From contig JALOAM010000072.1 in the NCBI GenBank assembly GCA_023228765.1, forward strand, positions 1-15,134: a stretch of 15,134 nucleotides of DNA, written 5' to 3'. This document shows positions 1 to 7,677 of the stretch, in pieces. Under the pieces are notes generated by a model. The model did not search any database. It had not been told where the DNA came from and saw nothing but the letters and a program-made list of their open reading frames with translations. Origin of the DNA: Dehalococcoidia bacterium. Its GTDB lineage: Bacteria > Chloroflexota > Dehalococcoidia > UBA2979. How positions within the stretch are numbered: position 1 is the first letter of the stretch; each line of letters begins with the position of its first letter. The translations under genes were made by a program, and so were the position numbers.

Positions 1-33
1 CTTCACCAGGCGATCGATGTGGTCCGAGATCAT
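1..33 (-). CDS. N-terminus of a protein running off the left edge
   Basis: A leftward reading frame opens at the ATG ending at 33 and leaves the window after 11 codons (begins MISDHIDRLV). A GAAGGA Shine-Dalgarno-like sequence lies 9 nt upstream (43-48), the same spacing as for the sbp gene in this window. Third codon positions are mostly G or C, as in real genes here. The frame stays open upstream to a stop at 100-102, so GTG starts at 78 or 99 are possible; the extra codons have a less typical third-position pattern, so the ATG is preferred. The fragment is too short to assign a function, and it could be chance. Confidence 0.4.
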   Translation of the reverse strand, partial: MISDHIDRLVK

Positions 34-204
34 GGCCGCCCGTCCTTCGGTGGGATCCGACGCTCGATGACGAGACACACGCCCACCGTCTCCCCACACT
101 CACCGTCCGTCAATAGGACCGTCCGAAGATGGCTGCTCCGTGCCCTGCAGCGCAGACTCCGCGGAGCACGGGCACGGTCTACATCGAAGGCTGCTCGAAC
201 ACCC

Positions 205-233
205 GCTCACACTGAGCCTGTCGAAGTGCGAGC
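205..233. repeat. REP-like hairpin repeat (CTGAGCCTGTCGAAG type)
   Basis: The arms GCTCACACT (205-213) and AGTGCGAGC (225-233) are inverted complements with one mismatch around an 11-nt loop. The core ACTGAGCCTGTCGAAGT matches, from memory, a short interspersed sequence (CTGAGC-YTGTCGAA) that recurs between genes in many unrelated bacterial genomes. Only one copy is visible here, so its repeat status rests on recognition rather than on this window. Confidence 0.55.
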
Positions 234-280
234 CCCGCAGGACGCGCGCGCGCCCGACGCCACGCTCCGCCGATGCCCAG

Positions 281-308
281 CGTCCAACACCCGGCGTCCA
301 ACACCCAG
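281..308. repeat. 14-bp tandem repeat, two copies plus flanking partials
   Basis: The unit CGTCCAACACCCRG occurs at 281-294 and 295-308, differing at one base. A partial copy (CCCAG, 276-280) precedes it and CG follows. It lies 12 bases beyond the stop codon of the LQRTAGN-motif gene. A second array with the same period and similar reverse-strand composition is at 13471-13498. Confidence 0.65.
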
Positions 309-320
309 CGCAGGCAGACA

Positions 321-1916
321 CTACGCCTTGAGCTGGGCCTTCGCGGCACGGATCCGCACGATGTCCCCACGCAAGCTGGCCTCGTACGCGATCGCACGTT
401 CGAGCTTGCGCTGGTAGAGCGAGAGGCGCTTCCCGTTGCGCTTCCTCGTGCGGTCGGTCTCGCTGCGAAGGTCGCGTCCTGACAGGCGATTGACCTCGTT
501 CTGGAACTTCTCGATGTCGATCCGGGCGCGCACCAGCGACTCCTGCAGGTTGGGCAGCCGCCGCTGGTCCCGCAACAGGTCGTACAGCTGCTTCGGCAGG
601 TACGAGGATGTCGGCATCCCCATCTGCTCGCAGTACTTGTACAGCGACTCGCCGGGAACCTCCTGCGTGAGCTCGTCCTGGAGTTGCTGCGTGTCCACGG
701 TGAACGTCGTGTCCTGCTTGCTGCGGTAGGGGACCCTCCCCTTGACGCCCTCGAGTCGCAGGAAGTCCTTGGCGACAAAGGCCAGTTGACGCTCGCCTAA
801 GGTGAAGCTCGCCGTACCGTCGTTCGACCGCGTGACCGGCACGCCGAGGTCGCGGAGGACTTGGGCAAGCGGCCGCTTCACCTCCTGTGTCGGCGCCACC
901 GTCTTCGCATCCTCCAGCGGGATGAACCCGGACGTCCCCTTCACCGTCGCCGGCATCTCCACCCCTGCGAAGGTGAACTCGCTCCGGCCGGCGTTCGTCG
1001 GCCGGATCTGGTCGTAGTGCTGGTCGACATCGTTGATGCCGAACTTGAAGAACGCGTACTTCGTCAGGTGCTGCCGTCCCAGGAGGTCGCCGGCAGCCAG
1101 CTCCTCGACCTCCCGCAGGGAGGTGAGCTCATGCCACTGCGAGGGATCGAAGTCGCTCGGCCTGGTCTCCCGGGTGACCTGCAAGATCGCCAGCAGCGTC
1201 TGCAGCACGTCGTCGCTCGTCGCCTCGCTCGAGGGGGCCAGGTGCCCGTACAGCTGGTCGCCGAGTGTCTTCAACTGCCCGTAGTTCTCGACGCCCATGA
1301 ACCGGGCGTCGGTGTCCATCGCATCCTTCGCCGAGGACGGCTCCGCGCGGATCGAGGTGTTGGGGCCGAGGAACTGGTTGCCTCCCTGCCACTCGAAAAA
1401 CGACTGGCGGATGTCCGCCAGGCGGGCGCCATGCATGACGCCCTGGTCGACCGGGTCACGCAGCCGGTCTTTCGCTTCAGCGACGTACTGCGGGCCATTC
1501 TGGCCCTCTGGAAGTTTGAGGCCGGCATTCTCGAGCATCCGCGCATCGAGGCCGTCCGGGATCGCTTGCGTCAGGACCTGCTGTTGTTGCGCGGGGTCAA
1601 GCCTCGCCAGCGCATCTACGAGCTTGGAGTGGGCAATGATGTGGTGGGCGGTCAACTCCCAGCCGCCGGCCTCGCCGGACGCCGCATAGGGGTTCTGTTC
1701 GCGCCGCTGCAGGCGCCCCGTCGGGCCCTCCCGGCCCAGGAGGCGCACGGTCGCACGGTTGCCCGCCGTGCGCTGGAGCGACGCGAGGTGGAGGCGCTCC
1801 GCTCGACGAGGAGCCGCGAGCGCTCGCGCTGGTGCGAGGTGTGGAGCGTGGGTATCTGCGGCCCGAACGGTGGGGGCCAGCGGATGATCGCCGAGTCGGC
1901 GCATCCGGGTGCGCAC
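321..1916 (-). CDS. LQRTAGN-motif protein with HH...GN nuclease-like motifs; putative effector
   Basis: This 531-residue protein starts at GTG with an AGAAGGG ribosome-binding site (1924-1930) 7 nt upstream. The first 45 residues are Arg/Ala/Pro-rich and low in complexity. Residues 47-60 (LQRTAGNRATVRLL) match a motif I know from the N-termini of DUF4157 proteins and other proteins tied to extracellular contractile injection systems. Residues 90-99 (AHHIIAHSKL) and 176-186 (WQGGNQFLGPN) resemble the paired His and later Asn of HNH/AHH-type toxin nucleases; this is inference from motifs. The remaining 330 residues are unrecognised, and the last 80 are highly charged and probably helical (coiled-coil-like). 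There is no signal peptide or membrane segment, so delivery by a contractile apparatus or an intracellular role would fit better than Sec export. No immunity gene or injection-system genes are in the window. Confidence 0.85.
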   Translation of the reverse strand: MRTRMRRLGDHPLAPTVRAADTHAPHLAPARALAAPRRAERLHLASLQRTAGNRATVRLLGREGPTGRLQRREQNPYAASGEAGGWELTAHHIIAHSKLVDALARLDPAQQQQVLTQAIPDGLDARMLENAGLKLPEGQNGPQYVAEAKDRLRDPVDQGVMHGARLADIRQSFFEWQGGNQFLGPNTSIRAEPSSAKDAMDTDARFMGVENYGQLKTLGDQLYGHLAPSSEATSDDVLQTLLAILQVTRETRPSDFDPSQWHELTSLREVEELAAGDLLGRQHLTKYAFFKFGINDVDQHYDQIRPTNAGRSEFTFAGVEMPATVKGTSGFIPLEDAKTVAPTQEVKRPLAQVLRDLGVPVTRSNDGTASFTLGERQLAFVAKDFLRLEGVKGRVPYRSKQDTTFTVDTQQLQDELTQEVPGESLYKYCEQMGMPTSSYLPKQLYDLLRDQRRLPNLQESLVRARIDIEKFQNEVNRLSGRDLRSETDRTRKRNGKRLSLYQRKLERAIAYEASLRGDIVRIRAAKAQLKA

Positions 1917-1923
1917 GTGACGA

Positions 1924-1967
1924 CCCTTCTGCTGCGCCGCCCAGCACTGGTCGTCGCGACGATAGCA
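1924..1967 (-). promoter_or_regulatory. Possible promoter of the LQRTAGN-motif gene
   Basis: Reading leftward, an extended -10 (TGC followed by TATCGT, 1959-1967) lies about 43 nt before the GTG start, with an AGAAGGG ribosome-binding site at 1924-1930. No good -35 hexamer is seen. A short CCCGAACGGG inverted repeat lies just upstream of the -10. The call is tentative. Confidence 0.3.
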
Positions 1968-2134
1968 CGACCCGTTCGGGAGACCGCGACGCGAAGGGCG
2001 AGTCTTAGTGAGCGGGCTCGGCCTACCCCTGGGAGCGCGAGTGACCTTCGACCGTCCGATGCAGGGACGTTCGCCCCCCGTGCCAGGCTCTAGGATCGAG
2101 ATACTCAGTAGACATGCTCGCCAAGGAGGACGAA

Positions 2135-2320
2135 ATGACCACCCCTACGTCCAACCATGACGACGAGTCCGGCGCACCCGACCGGCCCTGTGCGACATGT
2201 GGCCACCCCGGCCACGCGCACCTCGTGCGGGAGGTCGAGGTCCCCGGCCGGGTCATCCAGGAGACCCACTGCACGGAGTGCGACGCCGCGTGCGAGTTCG
2301 TGCCAGCGCCGGACGAGTAG
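2135..2320 (+). CDS. Small zinc-ribbon-like protein
   Basis: This 61-residue acidic protein has two CxxC-type pairs, CATC at residues 19-22 and CTEC at 47-50. Histidines lie around the first pair (GHPGHAH), as in small zinc-ribbon or zinc-knuckle proteins. The ATG at 2135 is chosen over the in-frame ATG at 2114 because AAGGAGG (2123-2129) sits 5 nt before it. The N-terminal 17 residues are polar and look disordered. It lies 95 nt upstream of the threonine ammonia-lyase gene on the same strand, so the two may share a transcript, but nothing links them functionally. No family name is recognised. A metal-binding or nucleic-acid-binding role is inferred from the cysteines only. Confidence 0.75.
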   Translation: MTTPTSNHDDESGAPDRPCATCGHPGHAHLVREVEVPGRVIQETHCTECDAACEFVPAPDE

Positions 2321-2415
2321 CCCTGCCGTAGCACCACCCGCGGACTACGCTTCGGACACTCCTGCGACCGAGGGCGGACGCCCCTGCGCAGCCACCGGAG
2401 CGAACCGAGGCAGGT

Positions 2416-3642
2416 GTGTACGACGAGATCCTCCAGGCACGCGAGCGCATCCGAGGGCACGTGCGCGAGACGCCGATCCTGCCGAGTGTGACGCTGGGTG
2501 AGCACATCGGCGCGCCGGTGTTCCTGAAGTGCGAGAACTTGCAGCGGACCGGCTCGTTCAAGGCGCGCGGCGCGATGAACATGCTGGCGACGCTGCCGCC
2601 GGGGGCATCCGTCGTCGCGGCGAGTGCCGGGAACCACGCTCAGGGCGTCGCCCTCGCGGCGTCCGAGGTCGGCGCGTCCGCCACGGTGGTCATGCCTCGG
2701 AGCACGCCGGTCTCGAAACAGCGCGCGACGAGGGGATACGGCGCCGAGGTGGTGCTCGTCCCGGGATCGCTCGCCGACGCGATCGAGCACGCCGAGGAGA
2801 TGGCACGCGAGCGCGGCAGCGTCTTCGTCCCACCGTTCGACCACCCGCTGGTGGTGGCGGGGCAGGGCACGCTCGGCCTCGAGGTCATCGAGCAGGTGCC
2901 GGACGTGGAGACGGTGCTCGTCCCGGCCGGCGGGGGCGGGCTGCTGGCCGGGGTCGCCGCCGCCATCAAGGCGACGCATCCTGCCGTACGCGTGGTCGGC
3001 GTCCAGACGGCGGCGATGCCCGGCATCGTTCAGTCGCTCGCCGGGGGCGCTCCGCGCGCCCTCCCGGCGCAGCGCACGATCGCGGACGGCGTGGCCGTCG
3101 CCGGGCCCTCGACGCTCACGCTGGACCTCATCGAGCGCTACGTGGACGACGTGGTCACGGTGGCCGAGGAGTCGATCGCGCAGGCGATCGTGCTGCTCAT
3201 CGAGCGCGCCCGCCTGGTCACCGAGGGCGCGGGTGCCCTCTCGACCGCCGCGCTACTCGCCGGCGTCGCCTCCAACACCGGGCGCACCGTCTGCGTCGTC
3301 TCCGGTGGCAACATCGACGTCAACGTCCTCGGCCGGATCACCGCGCGCGCCCTCCTGCTGGAGGGACGCCATCGCAAGCTCACGGTCGCGGCGGCGAACG
3401 TCCCCGGCGAGCTGGCGCTTGTCACGGGCGCCCTCGCCGAGCTCGGCGTCAACGTGCTGGAGGTCACGCACGAACTCGTGACTGCGGACCTCCCGGTCAG
3501 CGTCGCGCGCATCACGTTCCGCATCGAGATCGCCGGCCCGGAGGCGTTCGACGCGCTCATGTCGGGCATGGTGGAACGCGGTCTGCAACGAGGGACGGCG
3601 ACCGACCTCGTCACGCAGACTGCGGCATCCACCCACCGCTGA
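2416..3642 (+). CDS. ilvA: Threonine ammonia-lyase (threonine/serine dehydratase) with ACT domain
   Basis: A PLP-dependent fold-type II enzyme of 408 residues that converts L-threonine to 2-oxobutanoate and ammonia; related enzymes also act on serine. Landmarks are the PLP lysine K49 in GSFKARGA, SAGNHAQG (70-77), the phosphate-binding glycine loop GGGGLLAG (172-179) and SGGNID (296-301). The C-terminus from about residue 322 is a single ACT domain. The length and the single ACT module match the short catabolic-type enzymes (TdcB-like, about 400 residues) often annotated ilvA; biosynthetic IlvA is about 510 residues with a different regulatory region. The GTG start has GAGG 5 nt upstream, and MYDEILQARERI matches the usual N-terminus. 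The gene converges on cysA with only 27 bp between the stop codons. Whether it feeds isoleucine synthesis or degrades threonine cannot be told here. Confidence 0.93.
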   Translation: MYDEILQARERIRGHVRETPILPSVTLGEHIGAPVFLKCENLQRTGSFKARGAMNMLATLPPGASVVAASAGNHAQGVALAASEVGASATVVMPRSTPVSKQRATRGYGAEVVLVPGSLADAIEHAEEMARERGSVFVPPFDHPLVVAGQGTLGLEVIEQVPDVETVLVPAGGGGLLAGVAAAIKATHPAVRVVGVQTAAMPGIVQSLAGGAPRALPAQRTIADGVAVAGPSTLTLDLIERYVDDVVTVAEESIAQAIVLLIERARLVTEGAGALSTAALLAGVASNTGRTVCVVSGGNIDVNVLGRITARALLLEGRHRKLTVAAANVPGELALVTGALAELGVNVLEVTHELVTADLPVSVARITFRIEIAGPEAFDALMSGMVERGLQRGTATDLVTQTAASTHR

Positions 3643-3669
3643 CGCGGCAGGGGCGGCCACCCTCGAGCC

Positions 3670-4746
3670 TCAATCCCCGGCAGGCCTCGCGACCGCCGGC
3701 TCGACCTCGAACACGCGGATGTCCTTCGGGCGGGCGTGGAACTCGCCGCCCTCGACGCCTCCGTCCGGGGCAAGGCCGTCGAGGGCCGACTGGTCGAGCT
3801 CGGCGACGAGAGAGGAGCCCTCCCGCGTGACGAGGTGCACCTTCGCCACGTCGCCCGAGGAGACGACGCGGACGACGCTCACCGGGAGGGCACCCGCGGC
3901 CGCCGCCGTAGTGAGCTCCAGGCATCGAGGGCGGACGTACCCGACGACCGGGACGGTCGATCCGTTGGCGCCCGGGAAGGGGACGCGGAGGCCCTCCAGC
4001 GTGGCTTCGCCGTGCTTCGCTTCACCTCGGAGTTCGTTGACGCGGCCGAGGAAGTTCATGACGAAGGGGCTGTTAGGCTCGCGGACGATCGACTGAGGGG
4101 TACCGGACTGCGCGACGCGACCCTGGTTCATCACGACGACCTCGTCGGCCAGCTCCATCGCCTCGCCCTGGTCGTGCGTGACAAAGACGCTCGTAACGTG
4201 GAGCTGCTCGTGCAGGCCTCGGAGCCACTCGCGCAGCTCGTCGCGGACGCGCGCGTCGAGGGCGCTGAACGGCTCGTCGAGCAGCAGCACCTGCGGGCGT
4301 GCCGCCAGGGCGCGGGCGAGCGCGACGCGCTGCCGCTGGCCCCCCGAGATCTGGTTCGGATACCGCCCACCGAGGCCGTCCAGCCGGAGAAGCGCGAGGA
4401 GCTCCGCGACGCGTTCACGGACCGCGTCCTTCTTCCACTTCCGCACCTTCAGCGGGAAGGCGATGTTGTCCTGCACGCGCATGTGCTTGAACAGCGCGTA
4501 CTGCTGGAACACGAAGCCGATGTTCCGGTCCTGCGCTCGGACATCCGTGACGTCGCGGTCGCCGACGACGATGCGGCCACCGTCGGGGACCTCGAGGCCC
4601 GCGATCATGCGAAGCACAGTCGTCTTGCCCGAGCCCGAGGGGCCGAGGAGCGCGGTGAGGGAGCCTTCCTCGACGCGCATCGAGACATCGTCCACGGCGG
4701 TGAAGTCGCCAAACTGCTTCGTGAGGTGGTGGATCTCGATCGTCAT
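3670..4746 (-). CDS. cysA: Sulfate/thiosulfate ABC transporter ATP-binding protein CysA
   Basis: This is the cytoplasmic ATPase subunit of the sulfate/thiosulfate importer (358 residues). The nucleotide-binding domain is complete: Walker A GPSGSGKT (35-42), Q-loop FQQYALF (about 80-86), signature SGGQRQR (134-140), Walker B LLLDEP (154-159) and the switch histidine H191 in VTHDQ. After the ATPase domain, residues of about 235-350 form the TOBE-like regulatory region typical of CysA/MalK-type subunits, and YALFKHM is typical of CysA. The ATG overlaps the cysW stop as ATGA, which implies translational coupling. It is the last gene of the sbp-cysTWA operon and converges on ilvA; no clear terminator is visible in the 27-bp gap. 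Confidence 0.95.
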   Translation of the reverse strand: MTIEIHHLTKQFGDFTAVDDVSMRVEEGSLTALLGPSGSGKTTVLRMIAGLEVPDGGRIVVGDRDVTDVRAQDRNIGFVFQQYALFKHMRVQDNIAFPLKVRKWKKDAVRERVAELLALLRLDGLGGRYPNQISGGQRQRVALARALAARPQVLLLDEPFSALDARVRDELREWLRGLHEQLHVTSVFVTHDQGEAMELADEVVVMNQGRVAQSGTPQSIVREPNSPFVMNFLGRVNELRGEAKHGEATLEGLRVPFPGANGSTVPVVGYVRPRCLELTTAAAAGALPVSVVRVVSSGDVAKVHLVTREGSSLVAELDQSALDGLAPDGGVEGGEFHARPKDIRVFEVEPAVARPAGD

Positions 4747-5651
4747 ACGTGCTCCCTGGCTGGGCTCCCTGGGCCCGACTCATGGTCCGAGGTGCGCCAC
4801 TCCACGATCACCTTCAGCACGAGGGTGACCACGGCGAGCGCGACCAGCATCGAGGCGACCGCGAAGGCCGAGGTGGTATCGAACGCCTTGTCGAGCTTCT
4901 CGACGCGCAGCGGCAGCGTGTCCGTCTTGCCGGTGATCTTTCCGGACACGACGGCGACCGCCCCGAACTCGCCCATCGCGCGCGCGTTGCAGAGGATGAT
5001 CCCGTAGAGCAGTCCCCACTTCGCCTGCGGCAGCGTCACGCTCCAGAACGTGCGCCAGCCTGACGCGCCGAGGCTGACCGCGGCCTCCTCGTACTCGCGG
5101 CCTACATCCTGCATCACGGGGATGAGCGAGCGCGCGACGAGCGGGAACGTCACGAAGGTCGTCGCGAGCGCGATGCCAGGGAGGGCGAAGATGACGCGGA
5201 TGTCGTGCTCACGCATCCACGGACCGATGTAGCCCTGCGCGCCGAAGATGAGCACATAGATCAGACCGGCGACGACCGGCGAGACGGCCAGCGGCAGGTC
5301 GATCAGCGTGATCAGGATCGACTTCCCGCGGAAGTCGAACTTCGTGATCGCCCACGCGGCGGCGACCCCGAAGATCGCGTTCAGCGGCACGACGATAGCG
5401 GCGACGGTCAGGGTGAGTCGCAGCGCGCTCACCGTGTCCGGGTCACGGATCGCGTCGAGGTAGAAGCCCGCGCCGAGGGCGAACGCCTGCTCGAACACCA
5501 GCGCCACCGGCAGGATCACCACGACGCCGAGGAATCCGACTCCGACGACGATCAGTAGCAACCGTACCCATGCCGGCTCCGCGAAGACCGAGGTCGATGC
5601 CTGGCGTGGCTCCTCGGACGGGAGTGCGGCACCGACGGAATGGCTAGCCAT
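4743..5651 (-). CDS. cysW: Sulfate ABC transporter permease CysW
   Basis: This integral inner-membrane permease of 302 residues has about six hydrophobic helices, beginning at residue 29 after a polar N-terminal tail. The EAA loop that docks onto the ATPase is clear at 188-208 (EEAAVSLGASGW, then TFWSVTLP). The sequences around DLPLAVSPVVAGL (118-130) and ARAMGEFGAVAVVSGK (223-238) are typical of sulfate permeases. The ATG overlaps the end of cysT by 8 nt, and a strong AGGAGG (5662-5667) lies 10 nt upstream inside cysT. It pairs with CysT to form the membrane channel. The CysW rather than CysT label follows from its position next to cysA and its motifs. Confidence 0.93.
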   Translation of the reverse strand: MASHSVGAALPSEEPRQASTSVFAEPAWVRLLLIVVGVGFLGVVVILPVALVFEQAFALGAGFYLDAIRDPDTVSALRLTLTVAAIVVPLNAIFGVAAAWAITKFDFRGKSILITLIDLPLAVSPVVAGLIYVLIFGAQGYIGPWMREHDIRVIFALPGIALATTFVTFPLVARSLIPVMQDVGREYEEAAVSLGASGWRTFWSVTLPQAKWGLLYGIILCNARAMGEFGAVAVVSGKITGKTDTLPLRVEKLDKAFDTTSAFAVASMLVALAVVTLVLKVIVEWRTSDHESGPGSPAREHV

Positions 5652-6519
5652 AGCGCTGCTGCCTCCTAGAGAGCAGGTTGATGACGCCGACGGTGAAGAA
5701 CGACGCGAGAAGGAGCACCACGGCGATGGCCGTGGCGCCGGCGTAGTTGAACTCCTCCAGTTGGAACACGATCAGCAGCGGCGCGATCTCCGTCTTCCTC
5801 GGCAGGTTGCCGGCGATGAAGATCACGGAGCCGTACTCGCCGATGGCACGAGCGAAGGCCATCGCCAGTCCCGTCGACCACGCCGGCAGCAGCGCCGGCA
5901 GGATCACGCGACGCACCGTCGCCCAGCGCCCCGCGCCGAGGCTGGCCGCGGCCTCCTCGACCTCGCGTTCGAGTGCGAGGAGGACCGGCTGCACGGTGCG
6001 GACCATGAACGGCAGCGAGATGAACGTGAGGACGACGACCACGCCGAGGCGGCTGTACGAGACCTGGATGCCGAGTAGGTCGAAGTAGCGCCCGATCCAG
6101 CCCTGCGGCACGTAGAGCGCCGTGTACGCGAGGCCCGCGACCGCCGTGGGGAGGGCGAGCGGGAAGTCCACGAGCGCGTCGAGCAGGCGCCGGCCCGGGA
6201 AGCGGTAGCGCACCAGCACCCACGCCAGCACCAGCCCGAAGACGCCGTTGATGAGGGCGGCAGCGAACGACGCGGAGAACGTGAGGGCATACGCCGCCCG
6301 CGCTCGCTCGCTGCCCGCGATCCGGAGGAAGTCCGCCCATCCCAGCTCGGTGGACTTCCAGAAGAGGCCACCGAGCGGGATGAGCACGACCAGGCTCAGG
6401 TAGAACAGCGTGAAGCCCAGGCTCAGGCCGGATCCGGGCAGCACGCGCCTCCGTCCGAAGACGCGCTGTCGCAGGGCAGGGCGCTGTCGCGCGTCCGCCG
6501 GACGGAGGAGGGCACTCAC
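5644..6519 (-). CDS. cysT: Sulfate ABC transporter permease CysT (CysU)
   Basis: The second permease half of the importer, 291 residues. The GTG start at 6519 overlaps the sbp stop as GTGA; the open frame continues upstream only through sequence that encodes sbp in another frame, so this start is preferred. The first 30 residues are basic. About six membrane helices follow, with the EAA loop at 188-208 (EEAAASLGAGRW, then ATVRRVILP), VDFPLALPTAVAGLAY (117-132) and ARAIGEYGSVIFIAGN (223-238), the CysT counterpart of the CysW motif. Together with CysW it forms the transmembrane pore for sulfate. Translation is probably coupled to sbp, since no clear ribosome-binding site precedes the GTG. Confidence 0.92.
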   Translation of the reverse strand: MSALLRPADARQRPALRQRVFGRRRVLPGSGLSLGFTLFYLSLVVLIPLGGLFWKSTELGWADFLRIAGSERARAAYALTFSASFAAALINGVFGLVLAWVLVRYRFPGRRLLDALVDFPLALPTAVAGLAYTALYVPQGWIGRYFDLLGIQVSYSRLGVVVVLTFISLPFMVRTVQPVLLALEREVEEAAASLGAGRWATVRRVILPALLPAWSTGLAMAFARAIGEYGSVIFIAGNLPRKTEIAPLLIVFQLEEFNYAGATAIAVVLLLASFFTVGVINLLSRRQQRYG

Positions 6520-7628
6520 GGCTGGTAGATCTCGTCGAAGATCGCGCCGTCGGCGAAGAACTTCTCCTGCACGGCCGTCCAGCCATCGAAGTAGCCGATG
6601 TCCACCAGCTTCAGCTCCGGGTACTGGTCGCGGAACTGCGCCAGCACGTCGGGATCGCTCGGGCGGTAGAAGTTGCGAGCGATCAGCTCCTGCACCTCCG
6701 GGTCGTAGAGGTAGTTGAGGAACTCGGTCGCCGCTTCGCGCGTGCCACGGTCGTCGACGGTGTCGTCCACCACGGCCACGGCCGGCTCCGCAAGGATGCT
6801 GATCGAGGGGTAGACGATCTCGTAGTCGTCCGAGTCCCGCGTCGCCAGCAGCGCCTCGTTCTCCCAGGCGATCAGCACGTCGCCGATGCCACGGTCGATG
6901 AACGTCTGCGTCGATCCGCGGGCGCCCGAGTCCAGCACCAGCACGTTGCTGAAGATCCGCCCGAGGAGGTCCTTCGCGTCGTCCTCGGAGCCACCGCTCT
7001 CGGTGACTGAGGCCCACGCCGCGAGGAAGTTCCAGCGCGCGCCGCCGGAGGTCTTCGGGTTTGGGGTGATAACCCCAACACCCTCGTCGCTGAGGTCCGC
7101 CCAGTCCTGGATGCCCTTCGGGTTCCCGGCCCGCACCAGCAGCACGATCGTCGAGGTGTAGGGGCTCGAGTTCAGCGGGAACTCGCTCTGCCAGCCCTCG
7201 TCCAGCAGTCCAGCATCGACCAACCGGTCCGTGTCACCGGAGAGCGCCAGCGTCGCGGTGTCGGCCTCGAGGCCGTCGACGATGGCTCGCGCCTGTGAGC
7301 CGGAGCCGCCGTGCGAGTTGCTGACGGTCACCTCGATGCCCGTCTGGAAGAGGTAGTGCTCCTTGAACAGCTCCGCGTACTCGGCATACAGCTCGCGGGT
7401 GGGGTCGTAGGAGACGTTGAGGAGCTCGATCTTCTCGCCGGTGACCGGGGCCGCGGTGGCCTCCGCCGCACCCGCCGTCCCCGTGGCAGCCGCGGTACCC
7501 GTTGCCGCCTCGGAGGTCGGCGTCGACGTCGAAGTGGGCGAGGGCTCCTCGTCGGAGGAGCAGGCGACGAGGGCCGCCAGGGCAGTCAGTATCAGCAGTG
7601 GGACAGCGATCTTCTTCAGCCAGCTCAT
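6516..7628 (-). CDS. sbp: Sulfate-binding lipoprotein of ABC importer
   Basis: This extracytoplasmic solute-binding protein (370 residues) captures sulfate or thiosulfate and delivers it to CysTW. A lipoprotein signal (KK, hydrophobic stretch, lipobox LVAC) predicts acylation at C23. A flexible Ser/Thr/Ala/Glu linker (about 24-63) tethers the binding domain, a style common in Gram-positive-like and Chloroflexi lipoproteins. The family signatures are LLNVSYDPTRELY (69-81) and NPKTSGGARWNFLAAW (194-209). The ATG has GAAGGAA (7638-7644) 9 nt upstream. It is the first gene of sbp-cysT-cysW-cysA and is preceded by a promoter with an overlapping palindrome and a 5'-leader hairpin. Sulfate versus thiosulfate preference (Sbp versus CysP) cannot be decided from the sequence. 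Confidence 0.94.
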   Translation of the reverse strand: MSWLKKIAVPLLILTALAALVACSSDEEPSPTSTSTPTSEAATGTAAATGTAGAAEATAAPVTGEKIELLNVSYDPTRELYAEYAELFKEHYLFQTGIEVTVSNSHGGSGSQARAIVDGLEADTATLALSGDTDRLVDAGLLDEGWQSEFPLNSSPYTSTIVLLVRAGNPKGIQDWADLSDEGVGVITPNPKTSGGARWNFLAAWASVTESGGSEDDAKDLLGRIFSNVLVLDSGARGSTQTFIDRGIGDVLIAWENEALLATRDSDDYEIVYPSISILAEPAVAVVDDTVDDRGTREAATEFLNYLYDPEVQELIARNFYRPSDPDVLAQFRDQYPELKLVDIGYFDGWTAVQEKFFADGAIFDEIYQP

Positions 7629-7677
7629 GGCGGGAGGTTCCTTCGGGAAACAGTCGATACGGATGCAGCCGGTTCAG

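Larger units (their letters stand above)
34..320. other. Repeat-rich intergenic region
   Basis: This 287-base stretch shows no convincing gene; the open frames in it lack ribosome-binding sites and family features. It contains an inverted repeat CCGTGCCC/GGGCACGG (138-145 and 170-177) enclosing the palindrome CTCCGCGGAG (157-166), a REP-like hairpin (205-233), an alternating GC run near 243-253 and a 14-bp tandem repeat (281-308). It lies between two leftward genes and may hold the terminator region of the gene ending at 321, although no T-rich tail is visible. Confidence 0.6.

Noticed and set aside
281..308. Tandem repeat considered as a CRISPR remnant
   Set aside because: The 14-bp units are directly adjacent with no spacers and no cas genes are present.
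861..2093. Long rightward reading frame of 410 codons
   Set aside because: It lies antisense to the 321-1916 gene, has no ribosome-binding site or family motif, and its composition is that of a high-GC shadow frame.
2529..3830. Long rightward frame of 433 codons overlapping ilvA
   Set aside because: It is an Arg/Gly-rich out-of-frame shadow of the threonine ammonia-lyase gene, which has clear active-site motifs.
3736..5007. Rightward frame of 423 codons over cysA and cysW
   Set aside because: It is antisense to two unmistakable transporter genes and shows no recognisable domain.
6520..7017. Upstream open extension of cysT
   Set aside because: It is out of phase with sbp, which is full length with lipobox and sulfate-binding motifs; the GTG at 6519 gives a normal-length CysT.
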